Positions 51,629 through 59,274 of a DNA stretch of 64,000 nt are shown in pieces. The notes below the pieces were generated by a model. That model made no database searches. It was not told where the DNA came from and saw only the letters and a program-made list of their open reading frames with translations. The stretch is taken from assembly GCF_016598615.1 (NCBI RefSeq), contig NZ_CP066831.1:2542001-2606000 (forward strand), read 5' to 3'. A program made the translations under genes and the position numbers. Source of the stretch: Streptomyces liliifuscus (GTDB lineage: Bacteria > Actinomycetota > Actinomycetes > Streptomycetales > Streptomycetaceae). The number at the start of each line of letters is the position of its first letter. The first letter of the stretch is position 1.

Positions 51629-52542
51629 TGCGTGCTTCTCGTGTGTTGAACCCCCGTGCGTTGAGCCCGCGTGCGTTGGGCTCCCGTGCGTCGGACACTC
51701 GTGTGTCGAGTGTCGGCCGGGCAGGTGGTGCTGGGCGAGCAGGTCGTGTCGTCCGTGCGGTGGGTGCGGGTCTGCTGGTGCTGGGGGCCGCCGCGTCCCC
51801 CGCCGTCGCCGACTCCTCCCCCTCCGCGAGCCCGTCCGACGACGGCGCCGCGCCCACCTCGGCCGGTACGTCGTTCCGTACGGCGACCGAGGTCGACCAG
51901 GGCCAGAAGGCCACGGCGAGCGCGTCCATGGGCGACTACCTGTACTGGTCGTTCCCCGCCGACGCCGGGCAGCGGCCCACCGTGAAGGCGACGGTGAAGC
52001 TGCCCGACGCGCATGCCTCGGCGACCTGGCAGGTCGACGTGTACGACGGGCTGCGGCGCCGCCAGGCGTGCCAGTACGGGGCGCAGACGCGGACGGCCGC
52101 CCAGGACGCGGCCTCCGTTGAGCTGTCCTGCACGCTGCGTACGGTCCGTGCCTGGTCCGAGCCGTGGGCCGACGACCCGTTGCCGGGCACGTACTACGTC
52201 CGGCTGACCACGGTCGGCCTCAAGGCGGCCGATCTCGGGCTGCCGGTGAGCGCCGAGGTCCAGGTCGACTCGAAGGATGTCGGCGGGGCCGCCGCGGTGG
52301 ATGGCTCGTTGGCCGAGCCGCTCGTTCCCGGGGTCGCCGTGGCGGCCGAGGGCGGCGACAGCGACGAGGAGTCCGAGGGGTCGGTCGCCGTGCTGTCCAG
52401 CATCGAGCCCGATGACGGCTGGGCCTCCGGCTGGTGGTCCGATCGTTGGGTGTGGACTGCGGTGGGGGGTGTGTTGGCGGCGCTTGCGGGGGTTGGTGGG
52501 TACTCGTTGACGCGGGGGCGGTCTGTGCGGCCGACCCCGTAG
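51628..52542 (+). CDS. Membrane-anchored partner of the vWA protein
   Basis: A 304-residue surface protein translated after the vWA gene through a TGATG overlap, with GGAGGA upstream. The N-terminus is repetitive (NPRALSPRALGSRASDTR), then an export helix (VVRAVGAGLLVLGAAASP) and a Ser-rich linker. The external domain, FRTATEVDQGQKATASASMG through YYVRLTTVG, resembles the beta-domain of the vWA protein (both have a YWSF/RWYRV-type core). A C-terminal helix (WTAVGGVLAALAGVGGYSL) anchors it. No family name is known to me. Confidence 0.82.
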   Translation: MRASRVLNPRALSPRALGSRASDTRVSSVGRAGGAGRAGRVVRAVGAGLLVLGAAASPAVADSSPSASPSDDGAAPTSAGTSFRTATEVDQGQKATASASMGDYLYWSFPADAGQRPTVKATVKLPDAHASATWQVDVYDGLRRRQACQYGAQTRTAAQDAASVELSCTLRTVRAWSEPWADDPLPGTYYVRLTTVGLKAADLGLPVSAEVQVDSKDVGGAAAVDGSLAEPLVPGVAVAAEGGDSDEESEGSVAVLSSIEPDDGWASGWWSDRWVWTAVGGVLAALAGVGGYSLTRGRSVRPTP

Positions 52543-52570
52543 CGCTCCGTTCGACGGCCGGTTCTTGTCT

Positions 52571-52631
52571 GCGGGACGGTGAGGGCTGGTCGCGCAGTTC
52601 CCCGCGCCCCTTGAAGGGGCGTTGCGCCTCA
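52571..52631 (+). repeat. Dispersed intergenic repeat A, copy 3
   Basis: Contains GGCTGGTCGCGCAGTTCCCC and CGCGCCCCTTGAAGGGGCG; the core is identical to copy 1 at 9973. It lies just after the vWA-partner gene. Confidence 0.7.
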
Positions 52632-52666
52632 GCAAGTTTGAAATCGGGCCTGCTCGGCCCTCTCCG

Positions 52667-52712
52667 CCAAAAGCCACGCCGCGCCAACTCCATGGCGCGG
52701 CGGGGCTTTTGG
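52667..52712. terminator. Bidirectional terminator
   Basis: CCAAAAGCC-AC-GCCGCGCC (52667-52685) pairs with GGCGCGGC-G-GGGCTTTTGG (52694-52712) around an eight-base loop. The A and T runs at the ends give U-tracts in both directions. It separates convergent genes. Confidence 0.85.
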
Positions 52713-52729
52713 TGTTCCGGGGTACGGGG

Positions 52730-53362
52730 TCACGCCTCCCGGAGTGTCTTGGCCAGGGGGCTTTCGCCTGTGACCGTGATGCGGCCGGTGCGTACCGCGT
52801 CGAGGAGGGGCAGGTCGCCTCTTGCGAGTGCTGTGCATGCCTCGGCGTCGAGGGTGAGGCCGGTGTCGGGTTCCTCGGGGGCCGGGCCCTCCCCGTAGAC
52901 GGGGCCGCCCTGTGCGCCGAGGCGGACGTAGAACTCCCCCTCGTCCAGGTGGACTTGGACGACGCCGTCGCCAAGTCCCTCCAGGGAGCGCAGCAATGGC
53001 AGGGCGAACCAGTGGGCGCGTACCGCGTCGGTGGGGCGGCGTTCCGCCAGCAGGGGTGCGCCCCACTCGCCGAGTGCCTGGAGGACGGGCAGCAACTCGC
53101 GGCCACGGGCGGTGAGTTCGTACACGTTCGCTGCTCCCGGCGGCGGCAGCCGTCGCCGGGTCGCCAGGCCGTCGCGCTCCATGTCCTTGAGGCGGGAGGC
53201 GAGGACGTCCGTGCTCACGCCGGGCAGATCCGCGTGCAGGTCGGTGTAGCGGCGCGGACCGGCCAACAGCTCGCGGACGATCAGGAGGGTCCAGCGGTCA
53301 CCGAGGGCGTCGAGGGCCCGGGCAGCGGAACAGTACTGGTCGTAGCTTCGGCGAGGTGACAT
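52730..53362 (-). CDS. HxlR-type regulator with a C-terminal sterol-carrier-like domain
   Basis: A 210-residue regulator. Residues 8-105 are the HxlR winged helix (YCSAARALDALGDRWTLLIV, VSTDVLASRLKDMERDGLAT, NVYELTARGRELLPVL); residues 130-205 look like an SCP2-like ligand-binding fold (GVVQVHLDEGEFYVRLG, LTLDAEACTALARGD). It is divergent from an aminotransferase gene, with three phased CCAAG/CTTGG half-sites in the 87-base gap. It probably controls itself and that gene. Start ATG 53362. Confidence 0.88.
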   Translation of the reverse strand: MSPRRSYDQYCSAARALDALGDRWTLLIVRELLAGPRRYTDLHADLPGVSTDVLASRLKDMERDGLATRRRLPPPGAANVYELTARGRELLPVLQALGEWGAPLLAERRPTDAVRAHWFALPLLRSLEGLGDGVVQVHLDEGEFYVRLGAQGGPVYGEGPAPEEPDTGLTLDAEACTALARGDLPLLDAVRTGRITVTGESPLAKTLREA

Positions 53363-53370
53363 GCGACGCA

Positions 53371-53378
53371 GTCTAGAC
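53371..53378. promoter_or_regulatory. GTCTAGAC palindrome (DasR-like core)
   Basis: The centre of the known DasR site is GTCTAGAC; the flanks here match poorly. Reported as a weak site only. Confidence 0.2.
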
Positions 53379-53393
53379 AACTTGTTGGACTTT

Positions 53394-53419
53394 CCAAGCT
53401 CGAACTTGGTAAAACCAAG
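53394..53419. promoter_or_regulatory. Three phased CCAAG/CTTGG half-sites
   Basis: CCAAG (53394-53398), CTTGG (53405-53409) and CCAAG (53415-53419) alternate in orientation with centres 11 and 10 bases apart, giving two overlapping inverted repeats, including CTTGG-TAAAA-CCAAG. Likely operator for the adjacent HxlR-type protein. Confidence 0.55.
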
Positions 53420-53449
53420 CAACACACGAAACCGGAGGGGCGAGCGCGC

Positions 53450-54658
53450 ATGGAGTTCCGGCAGTCGAACAAGCTCAGCGAGGTCTGCTACGAGATCCGG
53501 GGCCCGGTGATCGAGCACGCAGACGCGCTGGAGAAGGCAGGCCACAGCGTGCTGCGCCTGAACACCGGCAACCCCGCGCTCTTCGGCTTCGAGGCGCCGG
53601 AGGAGATCCTCCAGGACATGATCCGGATGCTGCCGCAGGCGCACGGGTACACGGACTCGCGCGGAATCCTCTCCGCCCGCCGGGCCGTTGCGGGGCGCTA
53701 CCAGACACTGGGCCTGGAGGTCGGCGTCGACGACGTCTTCCTCGGCAACGGCATCTCCGAGCTGATCTCGATGGCCGTGCAGGCGCTGGTCGAGGACGGC
53801 GACGAAATCCTCATCCCCGCCCCGGACTTCCCCCTCTGGACGGCCGTCACGACCCTCGCGGGCGGCAAGGCGGTCCACTACCTCTGCGACGAACAGGCCG
53901 ACTGGTACCCGGACCTGGACGACATGGCGTCGAAGATCACGGACCGCACCAAGGCCGTGGTCATCATCAACCCGAACAATCCCACCGGCGCGGTCTATCC
54001 GAAGGAGATCATCGAGGGCATCCTCGACCTCGCCCGCCGACACGGCCTGATGGTCTTCGCCGACGAGATCTACGACCAGATCCTGTACGACGACGCTGTT
54101 CACCACTCGGTCGCCGCACTCGCCCCCGACCTGGTCGTCCTCACGTTCTGCGGGCTGTCGAAGACGTACCGGGTGGCCGGATTCCGCTCGGGCTGGCTGG
54201 TGGTCACCGGTCCCAAGCAGCACGCAAAGAACTATCTGGAGGGCCTGACCATGCTGGCCTCCATGCGTCTGTGCGCCAACGCACCCGCGCAGTACGCCAT
54301 CCAGGCCGCGCTCGGCGGCCGGCAGTCCATCCACGAGCTGACCGCTCCGGGCGGGCGTCTGCACGAACAGCGCACCGTGGCCTGGGAGAAGCTCAACGAG
54401 ATCCCCGGCGTGTCCTGCGTGAAGCCGAAGGGCTCGTTGTACGCGTTCCCGCGCCTGGATCCCAAGGTCCACAAGATCCACGACGACGAGAAGTTCGTCC
54501 TGGACCTGCTGCTGCGGGAGAAGATCCAGGTCGTCCAGGGCACCGGCTTCAACTGGCCGACCCCCGACCACTTCCGCATCCTCACCCTCCCGCACGCCGA
54601 CGACCTGGACGCGGCGATCAGCCGGATCGGCCGGTTCCTGAGCGGCTACCGGCAGTAG
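53450..54658 (+). CDS. Class I aminotransferase (AlaA-like)
   Basis: A 402-residue PLP enzyme closest in pattern to alanine-synthesising aminotransferase AlaA. It has LRLNTGNPALFGF, LIPAPDFPLWTA, INPNNPTGAVYP, FADEIYDQILYD, the PLP-lysine motif GLSKTYRVAGFRSGW and the substrate-binding Arg near the end (HFRILTLP). GGAGGGG precedes the ATG. It is divergent from an HxlR-type regulator. It likely converts pyruvate to alanine with glutamate. Cytoplasmic. Confidence 0.93.
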   Translation: MEFRQSNKLSEVCYEIRGPVIEHADALEKAGHSVLRLNTGNPALFGFEAPEEILQDMIRMLPQAHGYTDSRGILSARRAVAGRYQTLGLEVGVDDVFLGNGISELISMAVQALVEDGDEILIPAPDFPLWTAVTTLAGGKAVHYLCDEQADWYPDLDDMASKITDRTKAVVIINPNNPTGAVYPKEIIEGILDLARRHGLMVFADEIYDQILYDDAVHHSVAALAPDLVVLTFCGLSKTYRVAGFRSGWLVVTGPKQHAKNYLEGLTMLASMRLCANAPAQYAIQAALGGRQSIHELTAPGGRLHEQRTVAWEKLNEIPGVSCVKPKGSLYAFPRLDPKVHKIHDDEKFVLDLLLREKIQVVQGTGFNWPTPDHFRILTLPHADDLDAAISRIGRFLSGYRQ

Positions 54659-54816
54659 GAGGAGGCCGGGCAGCAGGCGCAGGTCCGAGCGGACGGTGTG
54701 CTTCACGGGCCGGCGACGGAGCGATGTCAGACCCGGGTCGTAGTCTTCGAATGGGCCCACTGATCGCCTGGATCGTCGGTCGGGCCCGCTCATCGACGGA
54801 CCGGGAGGAGCGCGCC

Positions 54817-55473
54817 GTGACACGACCGCCGACCGCCGCCCAGCGGCGCGTCATCGACGCGGCCGATCCCGTGACCGGGCGGCTCAGAGGTACGGAGAGC
54901 CAGCTCGCGGCGCTGGTGAAGCGAGAGCTCGCGTTCCGGCATCCGCGTCCGCCGCACGATCACTTCCTGACGCCCGCCGGGCATCGGATCCGCGAGGAGA
55001 CCGCCAACGCGGCGGAGAGCGCTCCGGAAGCCGCCGAGCCCGCCCGGGAACCTGCCCGGGAGTCCTCCGGGGTGTTCACCGCGCGGGTCGGCGGCGAGGA
55101 GGGCATCGACTCCGGTCCGTCGCGCATACGTGAGGTGCACAGCGCCTGGCAGGGGCTGCTCGAACTGCGCCGCATGACCAATCCGCACGGGGTCGTGGAC
55201 CGGCCGTGCGCGTGGGAGCGTACGCATCTCGTGCAGGCCGCCGCGCTCGCGCTGGAGGCGGCGGGGCACCGGCCGGCGGACGCGCCCACGGACTCCGAGG
55301 GGTACCGGGTGCGGGCGACGCCCCAGCCGGAGGCCGTCGCCGTGCGCGGACCGGACGCCGAGGCCCTGCGGGAGTGCGCGGCGACGCTGGAACAGGCAGG
55401 CTGGCAGGTGGGCGAGCACACGGAGCCGCGTACGGGCGCGCGGTATCTGCTGGCCTCGCCGCGACGGACGTGA
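54817..55473 (+). CDS. Hypothetical protein
   Basis: A 218-residue cytoplasmic protein with an Ala/Glu-rich middle (ANAAESAPEAAEPAREPARE) separating a helical start (AAQRRVIDAADPVTGRL) from a C-terminal half with IREVHSAWQGLLELRRMTNP and a final LEQAGWQVGEHTEPRTGARYL. GTG at 54817 is chosen for its GGAGGAG ribosome binding site; an ATG at 54750 would add 22 residues. I do not recognise a family. It follows the aminotransferase on the same strand by 158 bases. Confidence 0.75.
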   Translation: MTRPPTAAQRRVIDAADPVTGRLRGTESQLAALVKRELAFRHPRPPHDHFLTPAGHRIREETANAAESAPEAAEPAREPARESSGVFTARVGGEEGIDSGPSRIREVHSAWQGLLELRRMTNPHGVVDRPCAWERTHLVQAAALALEAAGHRPADAPTDSEGYRVRATPQPEAVAVRGPDAEALRECAATLEQAGWQVGEHTEPRTGARYLLASPRRT

Positions 55474-55596
55474 CGGCCCCCGAATGCCCTACGACATTCA
55501 ATGGTTGACGGCCTTGAGCAACCGCTCAGTACGCTTGCGCCCAATCTGCTTGCCGTCGAACCCGCAGAAGTCACTGCAGCCACTGAAGGAGAAGTC

Positions 55597-56019
55597 ATGG
55601 CCGAACCGTTTTCCGTCCCGGTGACCGTGCGTGGGTACGAGACCGATGTCCAGGGGCACCTGAACCAGGCCGTGTACGTGAACTACGCGGAGCACGCCCG
55701 CTGGTCGTTACTGCAGGCCGCCGGGATCACCCAGGCCGGTCTGGCCGCCAAGGGCGTGGGCCCGGTGTCCCTGGAGATGACCGTCCGCTACCGGCGGGAG
55801 CTGCGGGCCGGCGACGAGGTCGAAGTGACCTGTGAATTCATCTGGGGCGAGGGCAAGACGTTCCGGATCGAACAGACGATCCGCAAGCCCGACGGCACCG
55901 TCGCCGCCGAGCTCACGGCGGTCGGCGGCCTGATGGACCTCAAGGAACGAAAGCTGGTGGCGGACCCGAGGGACTACTTCCGCGCACTGGCCTCGGACCC
56001 GGGCCGGTTCGGCCTCTGA
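55597..56019 (+). CDS. Hotdog-fold acyl-CoA thioesterase
   Basis: A 140-residue thioesterase of the 4-hydroxybenzoyl-CoA/YbgC group. The catalytic-type motif is YETDVQGHLNQAVYVNYAEH near residue 13, followed by VSLEMTVRYRRELRAGDEV and the strand EFIWGEGKTFRIEQTI. GAAGGAG before the ATG decides the start against an in-frame ATG at 55501. Leu38 is coded by TTA (55708-55710), which may place it under bldA control. A TTGACG -35-like hexamer lies at 55505. Substrate unknown. Confidence 0.9.
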   Translation: MAEPFSVPVTVRGYETDVQGHLNQAVYVNYAEHARWSLLQAAGITQAGLAAKGVGPVSLEMTVRYRRELRAGDEVEVTCEFIWGEGKTFRIEQTIRKPDGTVAAELTAVGGLMDLKERKLVADPRDYFRALASDPGRFGL

Positions 56020-56029
56020 GCCATGTGAG

Positions 56030-56093
56030 GGGGCGGGCGCGCCCCCTCAGGGGCGCGGGGAACTGCGCGCCCAGCCACAACGCACCCGCAGCC
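56030..56093 (-). repeat. Dispersed intergenic repeat A, inverted copy
   Basis: AGGGGCGCGGGGAACTGCGCG is the reverse complement of the core seen at 9973 and 52571; it is followed by CCAGCCACAACG. It lies between convergent genes. Confidence 0.65.
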
Positions 56094-56129
56094 GACACAC
56101 CACACCAGGCACCCGACTCACGGCGAAGC

Positions 56130-56534
56130 TCACAACGGAGCGCCCAGCTCCGGCCGGTGCTCGGCGTCATACGCGGCGCGTGACTCGGCGATCGTCACGC
56201 GATGCCGCTCCGCCCAGTCGGTCAGCCCGAGCAGGCTGGCGTGCAACTCACGGGCCACCGGCGTGAGTTCGTACTCCACCTTCGGCGGAACCGTCGGGTG
56301 GACGGTCCGCGTGAGAAGTCCGTCGCGCTCCAGATTGCGCAGGGTCAGCGTGAGCATGCGACGGCTGATGCCCTCGATGCTGCGCTCCAGCTCGGTGAAG
56401 CGGATCGGGCCGTGAGCGGCGGCCACGATGATCATCACGCTCCATTTGCCCGCGACCCTGTCAAGAACTTCCCGGACCGGGCAGCCCTCCGCGCTCACGA
56501 CCTGCGACGTAACACCGGTGTTCCCCTGGGACAT
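56130..56534 (-). CDS. HxlR-family regulator
   Basis: A 134-residue HxlR winged-helix repressor. It has CPVREVLDRVAGKWSVMIIV with Cys18 at the position where redox-sensing members have their active Cys, FTELERSIEGISRRMLTLTL, and VEYELTPVARELHASL. It is divergent from an MFS exporter gene, with an inverted repeat between, and probably represses that gene, perhaps in response to electrophiles. Start ATG 56534. Confidence 0.93.
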   Translation of the reverse strand: MSQGNTGVTSQVVSAEGCPVREVLDRVAGKWSVMIIVAAAHGPIRFTELERSIEGISRRMLTLTLRNLERDGLLTRTVHPTVPPKVEYELTPVARELHASLLGLTDWAERHRVTIAESRAAYDAEHRPELGAPL

Positions 56535-56556
56535 TGAAGTGCCTCCTTACGCCGGT

Positions 56557-56606
56557 TTCCATAGTCACCCACGATGTCCTCCGTTACAAGTCGTGCACCT
56601 ATGGAA
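56557..56606. promoter_or_regulatory. Inverted repeat TTCCATAG/CTATGGAA before the MFS gene
   Basis: TTCCATAG (56557-56564) and CTATGGAA (56599-56606) are perfect inverses, with centres 42 bases apart (four helical turns). They lie between the HxlR gene and the exporter and are the likely operator pair. Confidence 0.5.
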
Positions 56607-56636
56607 CAACCTGCAGCGATACGGAGGGCCAAGGCC

Positions 56637-58169
56637 ATGACGTCCCGGAACGGGTCACCCACAGAGCGACCCACACCGCACCCGGAGCAGAGTCCGGCAC
56701 AGCGAACGTACTCCCGTTGGGCGTCCCTCGTCGTGCTGTGCGCGGGCACGTTGATGACCATCCTTGACGGCAACATCGTGACCGTCGCGATGCCCGCGAT
56801 CCAGAGCGACCTCGGCTTCTCGGCCCCGGGACTCGCCTGGGTCGTGAACGCGTACCTGATCCCGTTCGGCGGGCTGTTGCTGCTCGTGGGGCGGCTCGGT
56901 GATCTGGTCGGCCGGAAGCGGATGTTCGTGGCCGGGCTCGTCGTGTTCACCGTGGCGTCCGTGCTGTGCGGGGTCGCCACGAGCCAGGGCATGCTGATCG
57001 CGGCGCGCGCGGTGCAGGGCGTCGGCGGGGCGATGACCGCGGCCGTGGTGCTCGGCATGCTCGTCGCACTCTTCCCCGAGCCGCGCGAACAGGCCAAGGC
57101 GATCGCCGTGTTCAGCGCGGTCGGCGCGGCGGGCGGCGCGCTCGGCACCTTCCTCGGCGGGGCCCTGACCCAGGCGCTCAACTGGCACTGGATCTTCCTG
57201 ATCAACCTGCCGATCGGGATCGTGGCCTGGATCGCGGCCCTCCGCGTCCTTGCCCCCGACCGTGGCGCCGGGCTCGGCAGGGGCGCCGACTACCCGGGGG
57301 CCGCGCTGGTCACCGGCGCGTTGATGCTCACGGTGTACGCGATCGTGGGCGCCGGCGAACGCGGGCTGGGCGCCACGCTCGTGCTGGGGGCCGTCTCCGT
57401 CGCGCTCTTCGTCGCCTTCACCCTGCGGCAGGCGCGGGCCGCCCGTCCACTGCTGCGGCTGAGGCTGTTCCGCTCACGCCTGCTCACCGGCGCGAACGGG
57501 GTGCAGATCCTGATGGTCGCGGCGATGTTCGGCTTCCAGTACATCGGGGCGCTGTATCTCCAACGTGTGCTGGGCTTCAGCGAGTTGATGACCGGCACGG
57601 CGTTCCTGCCCGCGCCCGTCCTGATCGGGGTGCTGATGCTGGGCCTGTCCGCGCGGACGATCGGCCGCTTCGGCCCGTACCGCGTGCTGCTCGCCGGGCT
57701 CGTACTCATCACGGCCGGGATGGCGCTCCTCGCCCGGGTGCCGGCCGACGGCTCGTACGTCGTCGACGTGCTGCCCGCGCTGCTGCTGCTCTCCACCGGG
57801 TTCGCGGCGGCGATGCCCGCGGTGACCGGGCTCGCGATGTCCGGCGCCCTGGAGGAGGACGCCGGCCTGGCGTCCGGCCTCTTCAGCACCACCCAGGTGG
57901 TGGGAGGTTCCCTGGGCCTCGCCACCCTCACGACCCTCGCGGCGAGCCGCACGGACGGCCTCGTGGACGACGGCACGGCCCTCGCCACGGCCACCGCGGA
58001 CGGATACCGGCTGGCGTTCACGGTCGGTACGGGGATCGCGCTGGCGGGGCTGGTGCTCGCGGCGGGGGTGCTGCGGCCGGGGCGCGAGTCGGCCTCGGAA
58101 CCGGTGAAGGCCGAGGCCGATTCCGGGGCGGATTCCGAGGCCGGGGAACGTGTGGAGATGTCCGGCTGA
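56637..58169 (+). CDS. DHA2-type MFS multidrug exporter
   Basis: A 510-residue integral membrane exporter with about 14 helices, the usual DHA2 number. It has the motif A loop LVGRLGDLVGRKRMFV, the motif B-type RAVQGVGGA, and the antiporter-type GGALGTFLGGALTQ. ACGGAGGG eight bases before the ATG at 56637 decides the start against one at 56574, which would lie in the operator. It should pump drugs against protons. The tail is acidic. Probably repressed by the divergent HxlR protein. Confidence 0.93.
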   Translation: MTSRNGSPTERPTPHPEQSPAQRTYSRWASLVVLCAGTLMTILDGNIVTVAMPAIQSDLGFSAPGLAWVVNAYLIPFGGLLLLVGRLGDLVGRKRMFVAGLVVFTVASVLCGVATSQGMLIAARAVQGVGGAMTAAVVLGMLVALFPEPREQAKAIAVFSAVGAAGGALGTFLGGALTQALNWHWIFLINLPIGIVAWIAALRVLAPDRGAGLGRGADYPGAALVTGALMLTVYAIVGAGERGLGATLVLGAVSVALFVAFTLRQARAARPLLRLRLFRSRLLTGANGVQILMVAAMFGFQYIGALYLQRVLGFSELMTGTAFLPAPVLIGVLMLGLSARTIGRFGPYRVLLAGLVLITAGMALLARVPADGSYVVDVLPALLLLSTGFAAAMPAVTGLAMSGALEEDAGLASGLFSTTQVVGGSLGLATLTTLAASRTDGLVDDGTALATATADGYRLAFTVGTGIALAGLVLAAGVLRPGRESASEPVKAEADSGADSEAGERVEMSG

Positions 58170-58210
58170 GGCGGCTGCCGCAGGAGCAGGGCCAGGAGCA
58201 GGGCTCACGT

Positions 58211-58256
58211 GCGGGAGTGCGGCTGTGGCGAGCGTTCCCCACAGCCGCACTCCCGC
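58211..58256. terminator. 18-bp perfect stem terminator
   Basis: GCGGGAGTGCGGCTGTGG (58211-58228) pairs fully with CCACAGCCGCACTCCCGC (58239-58256) around a ten-base loop, between two convergent genes. Confidence 0.85.
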
Positions 58257-58263
58257 CCCCGTC

Positions 58264-59178
58264 TCAGCTCTCGCCGAACGCCGCCCTGTGGTCCACCGCC
58301 CACTCCCGGTACGTGCGCGGCGGCCGGCCCAGCACCCGCAGCACCTCCTCCGTGACGACGGCGTTGCCACCACCGCGTACGTACGCGCTGCCGGCCAGCA
58401 CACCTTCCACGTACTCCGCGTCCATGCCCCACTCGGTCAGCCGGGCGCGTGACTCGTCCGGCGTGAGGTCCTCGGTGGCGACCGGGCGGCCGAGTACGTC
58501 GGCGAGGATGGCGGCCTGATCGGGGACGCCGAGCGTCTCGGGGCCGGTGAGCGTGTAGGTGTGGCCCGCGTGCCGTGCGGAGAGCAGCGCCTCCACGGCG
58601 ACCTCGGAGACGTCGCGCGGGTCGATGACACCCTGTAGGCCGTCGCCGGTCATGTTCGGTACGGGTTCGCCGGTCCGGATGGCCTCGGCCCAGCTCAGGG
58701 TGTTCGAGGCGAAGGCCGAGGGGCGCAGGACGGTCCACTCCAACTCGCTCCCCCTTACGGCCTGTTCGCCCGGGAGGTGCCAGGTGCCGACCCTGCCGAC
58801 GGCGGGGTCGCCGGTACCGATCGCCGACAGTTTCACGACTCGGCGTACGCCCGCCGCGCGGGCCTGCTCGACCAGGGCCCGGTCGCGGTCCGCGTCGTCC
58901 GGACCCAGGACGCCGACGAGGAACACGGCCGAGGCACCGGCCATGGCCGCGTCCACGGACGCGGGGTCGAGGTAGTCCCCTCGCACCACCTCGACCTCCG
59001 CCTCCGCCCCTGCCCCTCCCCCTGTCCCTGCCCCGTCGGGCACCCGGGCCCTGGCCCGAGCCTGGGCCTGGGCCTTGGACGGGTCGCGGGTCAGTGCGCG
59101 GACCTTCTCCCCTCGCTGTGCGAGTTGTCGTACGACTTCGCTGCCTATGGTGCCCGTGGCACCGGTGATGAGGATCAT
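58264..59178 (-). CDS. NmrA-like NAD(P)-binding protein
   Basis: A 304-residue atypical SDR. It has the cofactor motif ITGATGTIGSEV, RALTRDPSKA, GDYLDPASVDAAM and VVKLSAIGTG, and lacks the YxxxK pair, like NmrA/HSCARG-type sensors and the quinone reductase QorB. An Ala/Arg/Gly/Glu low-complexity insert (QAQARARARVPDG, GAEAEVEV) lies after the second strand at residues 37-60. It is divergent from an AraC-type regulator, 96 bases apart. Function unclear. Confidence 0.9.
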   Translation of the reverse strand: MILITGATGTIGSEVVRQLAQRGEKVRALTRDPSKAQAQARARARVPDGAGTGGGAGAEAEVEVVRGDYLDPASVDAAMAGASAVFLVGVLGPDDADRDRALVEQARAAGVRRVVKLSAIGTGDPAVGRVGTWHLPGEQAVRGSELEWTVLRPSAFASNTLSWAEAIRTGEPVPNMTGDGLQGVIDPRDVSEVAVEALLSARHAGHTYTLTGPETLGVPDQAAILADVLGRPVATEDLTPDESRARLTEWGMDAEYVEGVLAGSAYVRGGGNAVVTEEVLRVLGRPPRTYREWAVDHRAAFGES

Positions 59179-59274
59179 GAGTACCAGCGTGTCCAGCGGG
59201 TCGCCGGAAGCTCTAGGAAATTCCGGCACGGTTCGGCAGCCCGTGCGGCTGTCCGGCGCGTCTACGGTGGACGG

